NCBI GenBank assembly: GCA_018650645.1
Contig: JABIFP010000005.1
Span: 1 to 35,485 of the forward strand
DNA: 35,485 nucleotides
Direction: 5' to 3'
Origin: Candidatus Magasanikiibacteriota bacterium
Lineage (GTDB): Bacteria > Patescibacteriota > Patescibacteriia > Magasanikbacterales > UBA922
The position numbers and the translations under genes are program-made. Below, piece by piece: positions 23,533 to 31,799 of this stretch (its first letter is position 1; the number at the start of each line of letters is the position of its first letter). The notes under the pieces are model-generated. The model was not told the DNA's origin. It saw nothing but the letters and a program-made list of their open reading frames with translations, and did no database searches.

Positions 23533-23784
23533 ATGTGGCTACTCCATATTTCCAAAAAAATATTGCTCTTTTTCATTGTGTTATATCAAAAAACTATTTC
23601 TCCAGATCACGGGTGGAGAAGGCACCGGCATCCGTATGGGTTTTGTCCGTTTACGCCGTCTTGTAGTGAGTATGGACGGCAGGCAATAGAAAAGCACGGA
23701 GCGGTAAAGGGATCGGCAAAGGCAGCGTGGCGAGTGTGTAGGTGTCATCCGTGGACGAGTGGTGGTTTTGATCCTGTGAAATAA
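23533..23784 (+). CDS. yidD: Membrane protein insertion efficiency factor YidD
   Basis: 83 aa from the ATG at 23533; the frame opens with a TTG at 23524 inside rnpA. The YidD signature is clear: YQKTISP near the start, then FCPFTPSCSEYGRQAIEKHG and RVCRCHPWTSGGFDPV with the conserved cysteines. It is a small amphipathic inner-membrane protein that aids insertion through YidC. In most bacteria yidC follows; here the next gene is an unrelated protein on the other strand, so yidC must be elsewhere. Confidence 0.95.
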   Translation: MWLLHISKKILLFFIVLYQKTISPDHGWRRHRHPYGFCPFTPSCSEYGRQAIEKHGAVKGSAKAAWRVCRCHPWTSGGFDPVK

Positions 23785-23815
23785 AAAAACAGCGCGTGGC
23801 GCTGTTTTTTTATTT
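23783..23815. terminator. Bidirectional terminator between yidD and the orphan gene at 23824-25440
   Basis: ACAGCGC-GTG-GCGCTGT 7-bp stem (23789-23805) with A7 before and T7 after. Confidence 0.88.
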
Positions 23816-23823
23816 GTTGTTGT

Positions 23824-25440
23824 TTATTCGTTATCGGCAAGGCTCTCTTCAATACTATTTCCGTATTTATTGCGTTCAATATGTTCTTCACGCTGACTTC
23901 CGAGGAAACCACTCAGCTCTTTAGATGGCTGACTAGTAATAGTTCCGGTTTCTCCAACGTAGACTCCATTTAAAGGGTTTGTGTCACGGGTGAGGACTCC
24001 ACCAACTAATTTTCCATCTGGGCTGTAGGTGTTGTAGTGAAATGTTTCTCCAAGATTGTTAACTAGGCTATGGCGGTCTCCAATAGGCATTCGAGTGGCC
24101 GGATCAAGTATCACTTCTGCGGCGGTCTCTTTTAATCCCTTCATGAGATTTTCAGCATTCATACCAGGCTTAAAATCCTCAAGTGATACAGGCCGCGTTC
24201 CTTCGACAATTTCTGCTTTTGTAAAGGTATGCTCTGTAATATCTTGTTCAAAGGTAGGAATGTTTGTAATTTCTTCCCTAGAAGAAGCTCCGGGCATATC
24301 AATCTTTGGATTCATCTCTGATCGCATTGATTCAGCGTTTGCAGCTGCAATGTTAGACTCTCTTACATTTTCATAATTCTGTGCAGCTCCCGTTCCAGCA
24401 CCTAATAAGCCAAGCGCTAATCCAAACTTTCTGAAACTTCTTCCAAAAAATCCGGCGCCAGCTTGTTTTTTAAGTTTTTTCATTTCTTTTCTATCTGCTC
24501 GCGCCATCATTTGTTCGCCCTGCTTGTCGGCTTTTAATTGCCTGCGCTCACCTTTACGCTCTTCGTTCATGAACGCTTTGTCATGCGCAACTTGTTTTGC
24601 CTCTGCATTTTTTTCAGCATCAATTACGACTTCGTTTACGCGGATTTCTGCTTGAGCGGCAGGAAGTGTTGCTTCATCATATTTTGCCTCTGTAACCTCA
24701 ACTTCATGACGAACAAGTTGCTCAGAAAACATATCTTCTTCCTCTGCAGAAAAACTAAGAAGATTTTGTTTTTGCAGATATGCATTCGATTCCTTAATTT
24801 GAGAAAGAGTTCCTTGCACATCAAATCCATTTTTTTCTGCTTTTTTTACCTTTCTTCCATTCCACAAACCAGGAAGGATGTTTCCGTGAACATCTACCTT
24901 GATTTTGTGTGCATCTAGAGCTTGATATAGCTCGGCTTGTTTTGCTCGCTCGTTTGAAAGAACCATTTCATTTATCGCCTCTAGATTATCAGTGCTTGCA
25001 GGAATGTTTTTAATCTGTTTATTCAGCGCATCAAGGTCAAGGATGTCCTTACTTTCTTGAAGATAGTTTTTTCGGCTGGTTTCAGATAAGAGTCTCTTAT
25101 TTTCGCCTTGTGGTTTTTTTTGCTCGGGCTTCTCTTGCATTGTATCAAGGTCGAGGATGTCTCTATTTTCTGCCAAATATACCTTTCGTTCAGCCGCAGA
25201 TTGCTTTCTTGCGCCTGTGTAGCTTCCATCCTCTTTTGCCATGTCGAGCACTTCTTGTAATTCTGGATCCCGCTCAATTGGGTCATTAATAGAATATGTT
25301 TTCGTTTCATCGAAGACTTCTTGTAACATCGGATCTCTCTCTTCCTTAACTCCGGCCACTTTAGCTTTGCTATCAAAACTTTGTTCTGGAGTTGGTTGTT
25401 GTGGCTCGAAATTTCGAGCTACACTTGATTCTCTTCCCAT
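23824..25440 (-). CDS. Lineage-specific coiled-coil protein with internal repeats and one hydrophobic segment
   Basis: A 538-aa charged protein, not recognised. The first 120 residues hold two repeated units: DPMLQEVFDETKTYSIND / DPELQEVLDMAKEDGSY and ERKVYLAENRDILDLDTM / SRKNYLQESKDILDLDAL. A long Glu/Lys/Gln-rich helical part (about 160-330) suggests coiled coil. One hydrophobic stretch (FRKFGLALGLLGAGTGAAQ, about 338-356) may cross the membrane. The C-terminal 130 residues are rich in Gly, Asn, Thr and Glu and could be a folded domain. A perfect TATAAT (25451-25456) ends 10 bases before the ATG with no SD. The repeated YLxExxDILDLD segments could be docking peptides for a partner; that is only a guess. 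Confidence 0.7.
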   Translation of the reverse strand: MGRESSVARNFEPQQPTPEQSFDSKAKVAGVKEERDPMLQEVFDETKTYSINDPIERDPELQEVLDMAKEDGSYTGARKQSAAERKVYLAENRDILDLDTMQEKPEQKKPQGENKRLLSETSRKNYLQESKDILDLDALNKQIKNIPASTDNLEAINEMVLSNERAKQAELYQALDAHKIKVDVHGNILPGLWNGRKVKKAEKNGFDVQGTLSQIKESNAYLQKQNLLSFSAEEEDMFSEQLVRHEVEVTEAKYDEATLPAAQAEIRVNEVVIDAEKNAEAKQVAHDKAFMNEERKGERRQLKADKQGEQMMARADRKEMKKLKKQAGAGFFGRSFRKFGLALGLLGAGTGAAQNYENVRESNIAAANAESMRSEMNPKIDMPGASSREEITNIPTFEQDITEHTFTKAEIVEGTRPVSLEDFKPGMNAENLMKGLKETAAEVILDPATRMPIGDRHSLVNNLGETFHYNTYSPDGKLVGGVLTRDTNPLNGVYVGETGTITSQPSKELSGFLGSQREEHIERNKYGNSIEESLADNE

Positions 25441-25490
25441 ATGGTTTGGAATTATATGTATAGAAGCGGATAAGCAGTGTTTAGGTATAT

Positions 25491-25718
25491 CTATAAAGAT
25501 ATGATAAACACTTTTTTTTTGCTTGTTTTACCGCTTTTTAAGGAAATATTATAAGGTTTTATCCCGAGGTGCTTTGCAAGAAGTGCAATAACGGCGGTAT
25601 TTGCCTTTCCCCCAACCGGAGGAGCTGTGACGCATACTTTTAGGGATCCATCTGCCATCTGCTCGCAAACCTCATTTTTTGAGGAGGCTGGCGAGATGGT
25701 GACGCGTAATTCTTTCAT
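25491..25718 (-). CDS. DUF167 (YggU-family) protein
   Basis: A 75-aa protein with the DUF167 pattern: VTISPASSKNEV at the start, then LKVCVTAPPVGGKANTAVIALLAKHLGI and a final SGKTSKKKVFII. The family is small, widespread and of uncertain function. A promoter (TTGACA, 16 bases, TATACT) ends 7 bases before the ATG at 25718, so the mRNA looks leaderless. Confidence 0.88.
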   Translation of the reverse strand: MKELRVTISPASSKNEVCEQMADGSLKVCVTAPPVGGKANTAVIALLAKHLGIKPYNISLKSGKTSKKKVFIISL

Positions 25719-25725
25719 ATGCTCT

Positions 25726-25753
25726 AGTATATTGTATCTACTGCAAGTGTCAA
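25726..25753 (-). promoter_or_regulatory. Promoter of the DUF167 gene (leaderless type)
   Basis: TTGACA (25748-25753), 16 bases, TATACT (25726-25731), with only 7 bases to the ATG. Transcription should start at or within 1-2 bases of the start codon. Confidence 0.65.
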
Positions 25754-25788
25754 GAAAAAAAGTGCTGTTTCCAGCACTTTTTTCTTAT
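25754..25788 (-). terminator. tig terminator
   Basis: AAGTGCTG/CAGCACTT 8-bp stem with a 4-base loop and T-rich flanks, at the tig stop. The next promoter starts directly behind it. Confidence 0.85.
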
Positions 25789-27086
25789 TTTGTATCTTTC
25801 TTTGGTGTTCCCATGACTTGTTCTTTTAGCCATCCGATCACCTTTCTGTTTTGTACCATGGTTGCAATAGCATCATGGACATCTTGTCTTTTAAGATTCT
25901 CTTGCGCTTCTTTATTGTGTGCATACGCTTCTTTCATGCCTTCAATCTCTGCCTCTACCTCTTCTTGTGTTGGGGCAAGTGCATGCTGCTTTGCGATTTG
26001 TCTTGAAATGAGCGCAGCCTTTGCTCGCTCTTCAGCTTGTTTAGCAAATCCTTCTTGTAGTTCTTTCTCAGTTTTCTTTAGGTCTTGCAAGTATTGATCA
26101 ACGGTAATGCCGTGTTTTTCTAAATCACGCTTCAGTTCGTTGAAAATCTTTTGCTTTTCAGCATTGATCAGTACTTCAGGAAGTTCATTGAACGTTGATT
26201 TTTCAATCATTGCATTTAGAATTGCAATCTCCTGTCGCTGTTCTTCCTTTTTAATCTTCTCCATCTTCATGTTGTCTGTAACGAGTTTTTTGAATGTTTC
26301 AATAGACTCTTGTCCAAGTTTTTTTACAAACTCTTCAGTAAATTCCGGCAACTTACGTTCCTTTACTACTGTTGCTTTCACATCAAACTCAACATCCTTT
26401 CCGGCGAATTGTTTTTGGTAATGATCTTTTGGAAAAGGAACGGTGAAGTTTTTTTCTTCTCCGGCCTTCATTCCTTTTAGGTGGTCAGTCAGTCCTGGAA
26501 TGTAATGTTTTTCACCGAGGCTTACAGCATGATCTTTTGCTTGGCCGCCTTCCATAGGAACGCCATCAACTTTCATGTTCATGTCGATAACAATAATGTC
26601 AGTTCCTTCAGCTCCGCCTTTCTTTTCAACTTCTTCTGCGTGCATGCCACGAAGTGCGTCAAGTGTTTCTTGCACCTCAGATTCTTCAACAGAAACTGCC
26701 TCTGCTTTTACTTTAATTTTTTTCGGATCAGCGAGTTTTACTTCTGGAAGAAGTGCCACAACTGCTTTATATTCTAAATCATTTCCTGGAGCAACTTTTT
26801 CCACATTAATTTCTGGGTTTCCAACAATTTCTAGCTTTTCTGCCATCACTGCTTCAACATATGTTTCTTGGATGATGCTTTGCATTGCTTCTTGCAAGAT
26901 ACGCATTTCACCAAGCTCCTTTTTCATGATGTCATATGGAGCGTGTCCTTTTCTAAATCCTTTAATGGCTGTTTTTACAGAAAGTGTTTTTGCCGCTTTG
27001 TGCAAATGTGGTTCGTATGCTTCAGGTGTTACGGTAATGGTCAATTCGATTTGAGAATTACCGATTTTTTTTGTCTTATGTGACAT
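25785..27086 (-). CDS. tig: Trigger factor (ribosome-associated chaperone)
   Basis: 433 aa from the ATG at 27086 (the frame opens further upstream). The N-terminal ribosome-binding domain includes the conserved IKGFRKGHAPYDIMKKELG, matching the GFRxGKxP signature. The FKBP-like domain (VIDMNMKVDGVPMEGGQA, YIPGLTDHLKGMKAGEEKNF, FPKDHY) is in place. A long helical C-terminal domain (about 265-433) follows, ending in a Lys-rich tail. It meets nascent chains at the exit tunnel. No SD; a promoter at 27111-27139 leaves a leader of about 18 nt. Confidence 0.95.
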   Translation of the reverse strand: MSHKTKKIGNSQIELTITVTPEAYEPHLHKAAKTLSVKTAIKGFRKGHAPYDIMKKELGEMRILQEAMQSIIQETYVEAVMAEKLEIVGNPEINVEKVAPGNDLEYKAVVALLPEVKLADPKKIKVKAEAVSVEESEVQETLDALRGMHAEEVEKKGGAEGTDIIVIDMNMKVDGVPMEGGQAKDHAVSLGEKHYIPGLTDHLKGMKAGEEKNFTVPFPKDHYQKQFAGKDVEFDVKATVVKERKLPEFTEEFVKKLGQESIETFKKLVTDNMKMEKIKKEEQRQEIAILNAMIEKSTFNELPEVLINAEKQKIFNELKRDLEKHGITVDQYLQDLKKTEKELQEGFAKQAEERAKAALISRQIAKQHALAPTQEEVEAEIEGMKEAYAHNKEAQENLKRQDVHDAIATMVQNRKVIGWLKEQVMGTPKKDTK

Positions 27087-27110
27087 ACTAATGGTATTAG
27101 GAATGGGCAA

Positions 27111-27139
27111 ACTATAGCCAAAAATCATTTTCTTGTCAA
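27111..27139 (-). promoter_or_regulatory. tig promoter
   Basis: TTGACA (27134-27139), 17 bases, TATAGT (27111-27116). Confidence 0.8.
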
Positions 27140-27228
27140 TCCTCTTCCCTCTTTTTTTCCTTAAATAAAAGCTGAATATGTGATACTCTTGACATAGTAC
27201 AGTTTTTCCAGCATCCTATAGGCTCGAT

Positions 27229-28641
27229 ATGAAATTTTACCTATACAAAGCCTTTTTGCTTCTTTTAAGAAGCCTTATTTATGTTAAGCGAGGGCTTGCG
27301 TACGTGTTTAATAAGCTAATCTTAGCAATTACCAAGGTGCATAGTTGGTATGCGGCCCATATAGGCTTCCACCTCTATAAGATCTGGTTTATTCTAAAAA
27401 AGCGCTTAGTAAAGTATAAAATCCCACTTGATGGGCGATTTGTAGAATTTTTTGGAAGAAGAGGGACGTTGCAGATTCTCCTATTTGTTATTGGTACGGC
27501 AGTATTATTCCCGCATAGTGCGCTCTATTCTCAAGAGATTGAGCGGGTTCCTGGCCGTCAAACGCTTCTTTATGCGTTAGTTGGTCCTGGTGAACAGGAT
27601 TTTGCTGCTGAGGATATTATTATTGAAGAGGTTGGGCTTCCAACCGAGGTGGTAAAAGAAGGGCAGGCCTGGCGAGAAGGTGCGCTTGCGTTGGGGCAAC
27701 CTGGAGCATTGGGAAGAGATAGTTTGGGTGCTACGCAAGATATTTCATCAGTAAGTGCTGGTGGAACAGCACTGACCAAACCAACAATATTGCCAGGATC
27801 AGAATTGCCTGCCGACGATTCGTCCGCTCCAACGCAGGAAGTTGAATCAAACAGAAAAAATACTGTTACCTATACGGTGCAGTCAGGAGATGTCATAGGA
27901 AGAATCGCAACGCGGTTTGGTGTGAGTTTAGAAACCGTGCTTTGGGCAAATAATTTGACGTATAGATCGTATATTCGCCCGGGGGATGTGCTAGATATTT
28001 TGCCAGTAAGTGGAGTAAAGCATACGGTTAAACGAGGAGAAACTGTTTCAAAAATTGCGAGCACCTATGATGCCGATTCGAGTGAAATTATTGCATTTAA
28101 CAAACTGCAGAGAGACGGTGGGGACATTGTTATAGGAGAAGAACTCATAATTCCAGATGGAGAAAAACCACAACCAGTGAGAACTGTGGTTGCTCGTCCA
28201 CGGGTGGATGTGTCAGAGTCTTCTCAGTTTAGAAATGTTGCTGCGCCACCTCCTTCTGTGCAAACCCCGGCTGGTTCAGGGTTCTTGTGGCCTACTGGAG
28301 CAACTATCATTACGCAGTATTCAAACTGGCAGCATATCGCTCTTGATATTGCAGGGCCAATTGGTACGCCGCTCTATGCATCAAAGGGAGGAACTGTTAT
28401 TCGTTCTCAATGTGGATGGAATGGTGGATATGGGTGTTATGTTATTTTAGACCATGGTGGGGGCGTACAAACGCTCTACGCGCATGCAAGTAAGCTACTT
28501 GTCTCTTTGGGTGATAGCGTTGCGCAGGGGCAAACAGTGGCCCTTATGGGGTCAACGGGGCGTTCTACTGGACCACATATTCATTATGAGGTTCGTGTAA
28601 ACGGGAAGCGTCAAAATCCGTTGCGATACGTTCGTAAATAA
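27229..28641 (+). CDS. Membrane-anchored M23 peptidase with two LysM domains
   Basis: 470 aa. A long basic, aromatic N-terminus precedes one membrane helix (LQILLFVIGTAVLFPHSALY, about 79-98), then a low-complexity linker. LysM 1 starts at YTVQSGDVIGRIATRFGVSL (about 210) and LysM 2 at HTVKRGETVSKIASTYDADS (about 262). The C-terminal M23 domain carries the zinc ligands: His/Asp in HIALDIAGPIG and His-x-His in GPHIHYEV, with VILDHGGGVQTLYAHAS between. It probably cuts or trims peptidoglycan cross-links from the outer face of the membrane. It is divergent from tig. No SD; TATAGG near 27218 is a weak -10 candidate. Confidence 0.92.
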   Translation: MKFYLYKAFLLLLRSLIYVKRGLAYVFNKLILAITKVHSWYAAHIGFHLYKIWFILKKRLVKYKIPLDGRFVEFFGRRGTLQILLFVIGTAVLFPHSALYSQEIERVPGRQTLLYALVGPGEQDFAAEDIIIEEVGLPTEVVKEGQAWREGALALGQPGALGRDSLGATQDISSVSAGGTALTKPTILPGSELPADDSSAPTQEVESNRKNTVTYTVQSGDVIGRIATRFGVSLETVLWANNLTYRSYIRPGDVLDILPVSGVKHTVKRGETVSKIASTYDADSSEIIAFNKLQRDGGDIVIGEELIIPDGEKPQPVRTVVARPRVDVSESSQFRNVAAPPPSVQTPAGSGFLWPTGATIITQYSNWQHIALDIAGPIGTPLYASKGGTVIRSQCGWNGGYGCYVILDHGGGVQTLYAHASKLLVSLGDSVAQGQTVALMGSTGRSTGPHIHYEVRVNGKRQNPLRYVRK

Positions 28642-28644
28642 GTC

Positions 28645-28675
28645 AAAGAAGAGCCTGTATGGCTCTTCTTTTGTT
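28645..28675. terminator. Bidirectional terminator between the M23 peptidase and yifB genes
   Basis: AAGAAGAGCC-TGTAT-GGCTCTTCTT perfect 10-bp stem (28646-28670), then TTTTG. Confidence 0.82.
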
Positions 28676-28689
28676 GACTAAAAAATATA

Positions 28690-30195
28690 CTATCGATATT
28701 GAAGTGCCTCACTAATATGTTTTTTTTCTATAGATGGGCGTTCTTCAAGATCTGCAATAGTCCTTGCAACTTTTAATGTGCGAAAATAGCTACGTGCTGA
28801 AATGTTTAGCAACGAAGCCGCTGCTGTATAAAATTTTTTACATTCAGAAGAAATGTTGCAATGTGTTTTTACTTGTTGCGTGTTTAACGAAGCATTGAGT
28901 ACGCCATGTGGATTTCTTTGCTTCCCCACTTCCCTTGCTTTGGCTACTCGTTTCAAAATTTGCGCAGAGGACTCTTCGGCAAAGGATGTGGAAAGATGTT
29001 CAAGCGGAACTTTTGGAACCTGCACATGTAAATCGATTCGATCAAGCAGAGGGCCGCTTAATTTTTTTTCATATCGAATTTTTTCCATCGCACTGCAGAT
29101 ACATAGGTCTTCTTCATGTTTTGCAAACCCGCAGGGACATGGATTTTGACTAACCACAAACATACAGTTCGCTGGAAAGGTATACGCTCCCTGTTGTCTT
29201 GAAATGGTCACCTCTCCATCTTCTAGCGGCTGACGCAGACTTTCAAGGAGTTGCCTTGAGCATTCAGGCAATTCATCAATAAAGAGGACACCATTGTGCG
29301 CAAGAGATATCTCTCCGGGTTTTGGAGTGGTACCACCGCCAATAATGGCGGCCGTACTGGCGCTGTGGTGTGGCGATCTAAAGGGTGGGTGCAATATAAG
29401 CGGTGTATTGCCAAGAAGGCCGGCTATTGAGTGAATGCAGGACGTTTCAATAGATTCTTTATAGCCGAGTGGTGGCAATATACTTTGAAACGCTTTTGCT
29501 AGTGCTGTTTTTCCAGATCCGGGTGGCCCAATAAGGCGAATATTGTGTCCTCCTACGGCAGCAATTTCTAGGGCTCGTTTTGGAGTGCATTGACCATAGA
29601 TATGTGTAAAATCATGTCTTTGCTTTTGTGAAGATATGATAGGAGGAGAATATGGCGGCGTTGGTTGCATGGGGACACTTTTATCAAGGTGAGCAATTAA
29701 TTCTGCTAATGTTGAAATACCAAACACATGCATGTCTGGTACAACAGAAGCTTCAAGCGCGTTTTCTTTGGGAACAAAAATGTGCGTGCACCCTTGGGCT
29801 TTTGCTGCAAGAGTTATGGGAAGAATGCCGCGGACATGTCTGACGTGTCCATCTAGGGTCAGTTCTCCTACAAATAAGGAAGTGTCGATGTTGTATGTTT
29901 TGTCAGTGTGCGAAATATGCATACCAATGGCAATAGGCAAATCAAAAGAAGACCCCTTCTTCTTTATGTGTGCGGGAGCAAGGTTTACAACTATTCTGGA
30001 ACTGTGTGGAAACGATAGTCCCGCATATTTCCAAGCGGACCGAATGCGATCTTTGGCCTCATGAATAGACGCATCGGGAAGTCCAATAATTTGAAAGCCT
30101 GGCCAGCTGCCGGATATATCTACTTCTACATCGATTGGGATTGCCTGTGTCCCAACTATTGTTGCGCTTCTAATGTGAGTAACCATATCCCCCAT
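28690..30195 (-). CDS. yifB: YifB/ComM-type AAA+ ATPase (Mg-chelatase-like)
   Basis: 501 aa, normal for the family. The N-terminal LonS5-like domain ends in FVGELTLDGHVRHVRGILP. The Mg-chelatase AAA+ core has Walker A LIGPPGSGKTALAKAF (about 216), FRSPHHSAS, GEISLAHNGVLFIDELPE (Walker B) and an arginine-finger region. CPCGFAKHEEDLCICS is the Cys-rich insertion of YifB proteins. Its relative ComM is a hexameric helicase promoting branch migration during integration of transforming DNA. A second ATG at 30186 is possible. Confidence 0.93.
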   Translation of the reverse strand: MGDMVTHIRSATIVGTQAIPIDVEVDISGSWPGFQIIGLPDASIHEAKDRIRSAWKYAGLSFPHSSRIVVNLAPAHIKKKGSSFDLPIAIGMHISHTDKTYNIDTSLFVGELTLDGHVRHVRGILPITLAAKAQGCTHIFVPKENALEASVVPDMHVFGISTLAELIAHLDKSVPMQPTPPYSPPIISSQKQRHDFTHIYGQCTPKRALEIAAVGGHNIRLIGPPGSGKTALAKAFQSILPPLGYKESIETSCIHSIAGLLGNTPLILHPPFRSPHHSASTAAIIGGGTTPKPGEISLAHNGVLFIDELPECSRQLLESLRQPLEDGEVTISRQQGAYTFPANCMFVVSQNPCPCGFAKHEEDLCICSAMEKIRYEKKLSGPLLDRIDLHVQVPKVPLEHLSTSFAEESSAQILKRVAKAREVGKQRNPHGVLNASLNTQQVKTHCNISSECKKFYTAAASLLNISARSYFRTLKVARTIADLEERPSIEKKHISEALQYR

Positions 30196-30217
30196 TCAAT
30201 CACAATCTTCGGAGAAT

Positions 30218-30255
30218 AAAAAAAGAATGGGCATGTAACCCCATTTTTTCTTAGG
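30218..30255 (-). terminator. lspA terminator
   Basis: AATGGG/CCCATT stem (30226-30245) followed by CTTTTTTTATTC on the minus strand, about 25 bases after the lspA stop. Confidence 0.7.
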
Positions 30256-30278
30256 TTTGTTTACAAAAAGAGAACAAA

Positions 30279-30713
30279 CTAGTGGCGCGGCTGGTGCAAT
30301 GTATAAAAAATCATTCCCGCCCCAATAACGATAAGCAGATCGGCGACATTCATAATGGACGTAATAACGCGCAGATAGTCTACGGTATATTCAAAGATGA
30401 CTCGATCAATAAGATTAGAAAGTGCGCCAGCACAGATGAGTGCAACACCTGTGGTAAAGAGCAGGGTCCGCTTAGATTGTGTGTGCCAGGCAAGAAGCAA
30501 AATAACAATAATTGGTGTTACCACAATAAGCAGCGTATTTGGCACAGGAATACCAAACGCAACACCGGGGTTTGCAAGAAACTCCCACCCCAGCCACGGT
30601 TCAATAATATAGTGCGTGACTGATTGATGCGTTCTTGCAACATACTTCAGCCCTTGGTCAATGAAAAACAAAACACCTGTTACAAAAAAGATGTACAGGT
30701 GTTTGCGTTTCAT
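30279..30713 (-). CDS. lspA: Lipoprotein signal peptidase (signal peptidase II)
   Basis: A 144-aa protein with four membrane helices. The conserved parts are FFIDQGLKYVA, NPGVAFGIP, ALSNLIDRV (first catalytic Asp) and MNVADLLIVIG (second catalytic Asp). It cleaves prolipoproteins before the lipidated Cys; the lipoprotein at 1955-3169 is a possible client. It lies 9 bases after the DksA/TraR gene, on the same strand, and probably shares its transcript. A DksA-like gene next to lspA is also known in Firmicutes. Confidence 0.95.
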   Translation of the reverse strand: MKRKHLYIFFVTGVLFFIDQGLKYVARTHQSVTHYIIEPWLGWEFLANPGVAFGIPVPNTLLIVVTPIIVILLLAWHTQSKRTLLFTTGVALICAGALSNLIDRVIFEYTVDYLRVITSIMNVADLLIVIGAGMIFYTLHQPRH

Positions 30714-30722
30714 AAGAAATTG

Positions 30723-31115
30723 TTAAGCTTCCTGGGTCAGTGTTTTTTTGCAAGAAACACAAGAGCCTGATGTTGGCCGTGCTTGCAATCGTTTTTCTGC
30801 AATTGGTTCTTCGCAGTATTTGCAGATGCCGTATGTTTTTTCTTCAATACGTTGGAGTGATTTACCAATATCTCGGAGTTCTTTCTCCATAGCCATTTCG
30901 AGCGGCTTGTTTGCGGTGAAGTCTGCGATTTCTCTTGCATTTTCATCGTCTTCATTTCCGTATTCTGGAAAATTGGCATTATATTCACCATCAACATGGG
31001 CATCTTTGCTTGCAAAGTTGGACAATTCTTCTGTCAGCTTGATTTTCTTTGCTTCAAGTGCGGTTTTCATATCCGCCAAGAATGCTTCATCGTGTTTCGT
31101 ATTTGCCATATGCAT
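30723..31115 (-). CDS. DksA/TraR C4-type zinc-finger protein
   Basis: 130 aa. Helical N-terminal two thirds with an acidic patch (EYGNEDDENAREIADF), then a four-Cys zinc finger CKYCEEPIAEKRLQARPTSG followed by CVSCK. The family binds the RNA polymerase secondary channel and adjusts initiation. The start is ATG at 31115 or the in-frame ATG at 31109. The promoter at 31132-31160 leaves a leader of only about 10 nt. Confidence 0.9.
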   Translation of the reverse strand: MHMANTKHDEAFLADMKTALEAKKIKLTEELSNFASKDAHVDGEYNANFPEYGNEDDENAREIADFTANKPLEMAMEKELRDIGKSLQRIEEKTYGICKYCEEPIAEKRLQARPTSGSCVSCKKTLTQEA

Positions 31116-31131
31116 GTATTAATTCGGAAGT

Positions 31132-31160
31132 AGTATACGATGAACACCTCGGATTGACAA
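31132..31160 (-). promoter_or_regulatory. Promoter of the dksA-like gene and lspA
   Basis: TTGTCA (31155-31160), 17 bases, TATACT (31132-31137). It lies directly behind the terminator of the structured RNA, so the two units are separate. Confidence 0.7.
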
Positions 31161-31179
31161 GGGAGATCAAAATTTTTGT

Positions 31180-31675
31180 AAAAGAAAAAGCGGACATCGC
31201 CTCGTACAAATAGATTTGTAGGCTAGTCCGCCTTCCGCTCGCCTGTTGGCGATTACCCGATGTTGTGCCACGAAGTTTCATGGCGCTACACTGGGTAACC
31301 GTCAAACAATTTGGAGCGAATGTAATGACCCTTCCACCGCTCAGAGGTGATAATGTTCGGAGACACATCTCAAGGATGTGACCATATATGAACGTCACCA
31401 AAACTATCGGTATTGCTCTGCTTCGGTCTTGTTTTACCTTTGTCTTTGTTTTGGTCCTGCTACCATATTAGGGAACTGCCATGAAAGGCGCTCAACCATA
31501 TAGGTGGTACTACCTGTGAAGGCGTACTCTGAGGGAAGCAAGGTAAAACCGACAATCAATAGAGTAGTTGAAAAGGGAAACTCTGTGCGTAACAAGTGTA
31601 TACGCAGAGAATTTCTGTCGGTTGTGTTAAAGAGCGATTGCTGCGGCACACTTGGATAGGTGCTGCTTTGATTCT
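31180..31675 (-). ncRNA. Candidate ~500-nt structured non-coding RNA
   Basis: A minus-strand transcript is bounded by a strong promoter (31682-31710) and a compound hairpin GCGGAC...GTCCGC (31190-31231) with a second stem inside and TTTTTCTTTT after. In between many perfect or near-perfect helices are visible: AACCGACA/TGTCGGTT (31547-31554 with 31616-31623) enclosing CTCTG..CAGAG; ACCAAAAC/GTTTTGGT (31397-31404 with 31448-31455); GTGAC/GTCAC (31378-31398); CACATC/GATGTG; TTACCC/GGGTAA (31253-31258 with 31293-31298) enclosing GCCACG/CATGGC; and TCGCC/GGCGA. Short frames in both strands lack SDs and normal protein composition. I tested it by eye against tmRNA, RNase P RNA and SRP RNA signatures without a match. 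Identity unknown. Confidence 0.55.
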
Positions 31676-31681
31676 GTATAT

Positions 31682-31710
31682 ACTATAGCACAAAAAACGG
31701 GTTTTGTCAA
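31682..31710 (-). promoter_or_regulatory. Promoter of the structured RNA
   Basis: TTGACA (31705-31710), 17 bases, TATAGT (31682-31687), a strong match with no gene reading frame behind it. Confidence 0.8.
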
Positions 31711-31799
31711 TGGGCTTATATTTGCCTTAGTTTAGCGCAGAAAGCCGAGTACTTTAGGTGTTCATAGGCATTTTTACACCATTTTTCCCACAGGTTGTT

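Noticed and set aside
31087-31649. Two minus-strand frames (104 and 71 codons) inside the structured RNA region
   Set aside because: No SD, amino-acid composition unlike proteins, and the same bases form many stable helices between a promoter and a terminator. The first also overlaps the dksA-like gene's promoter and start.
31180-31675. Assignment of the structured RNA to tmRNA, RNase P RNA or SRP RNA
   Set aside because: No tag-peptide frame or tRNA-like 3' end for tmRNA, no GAGGAAAGTCC-type core for RNase P, and no GGAAGNAGCC-type loop for SRP could be found by eye on either strand.
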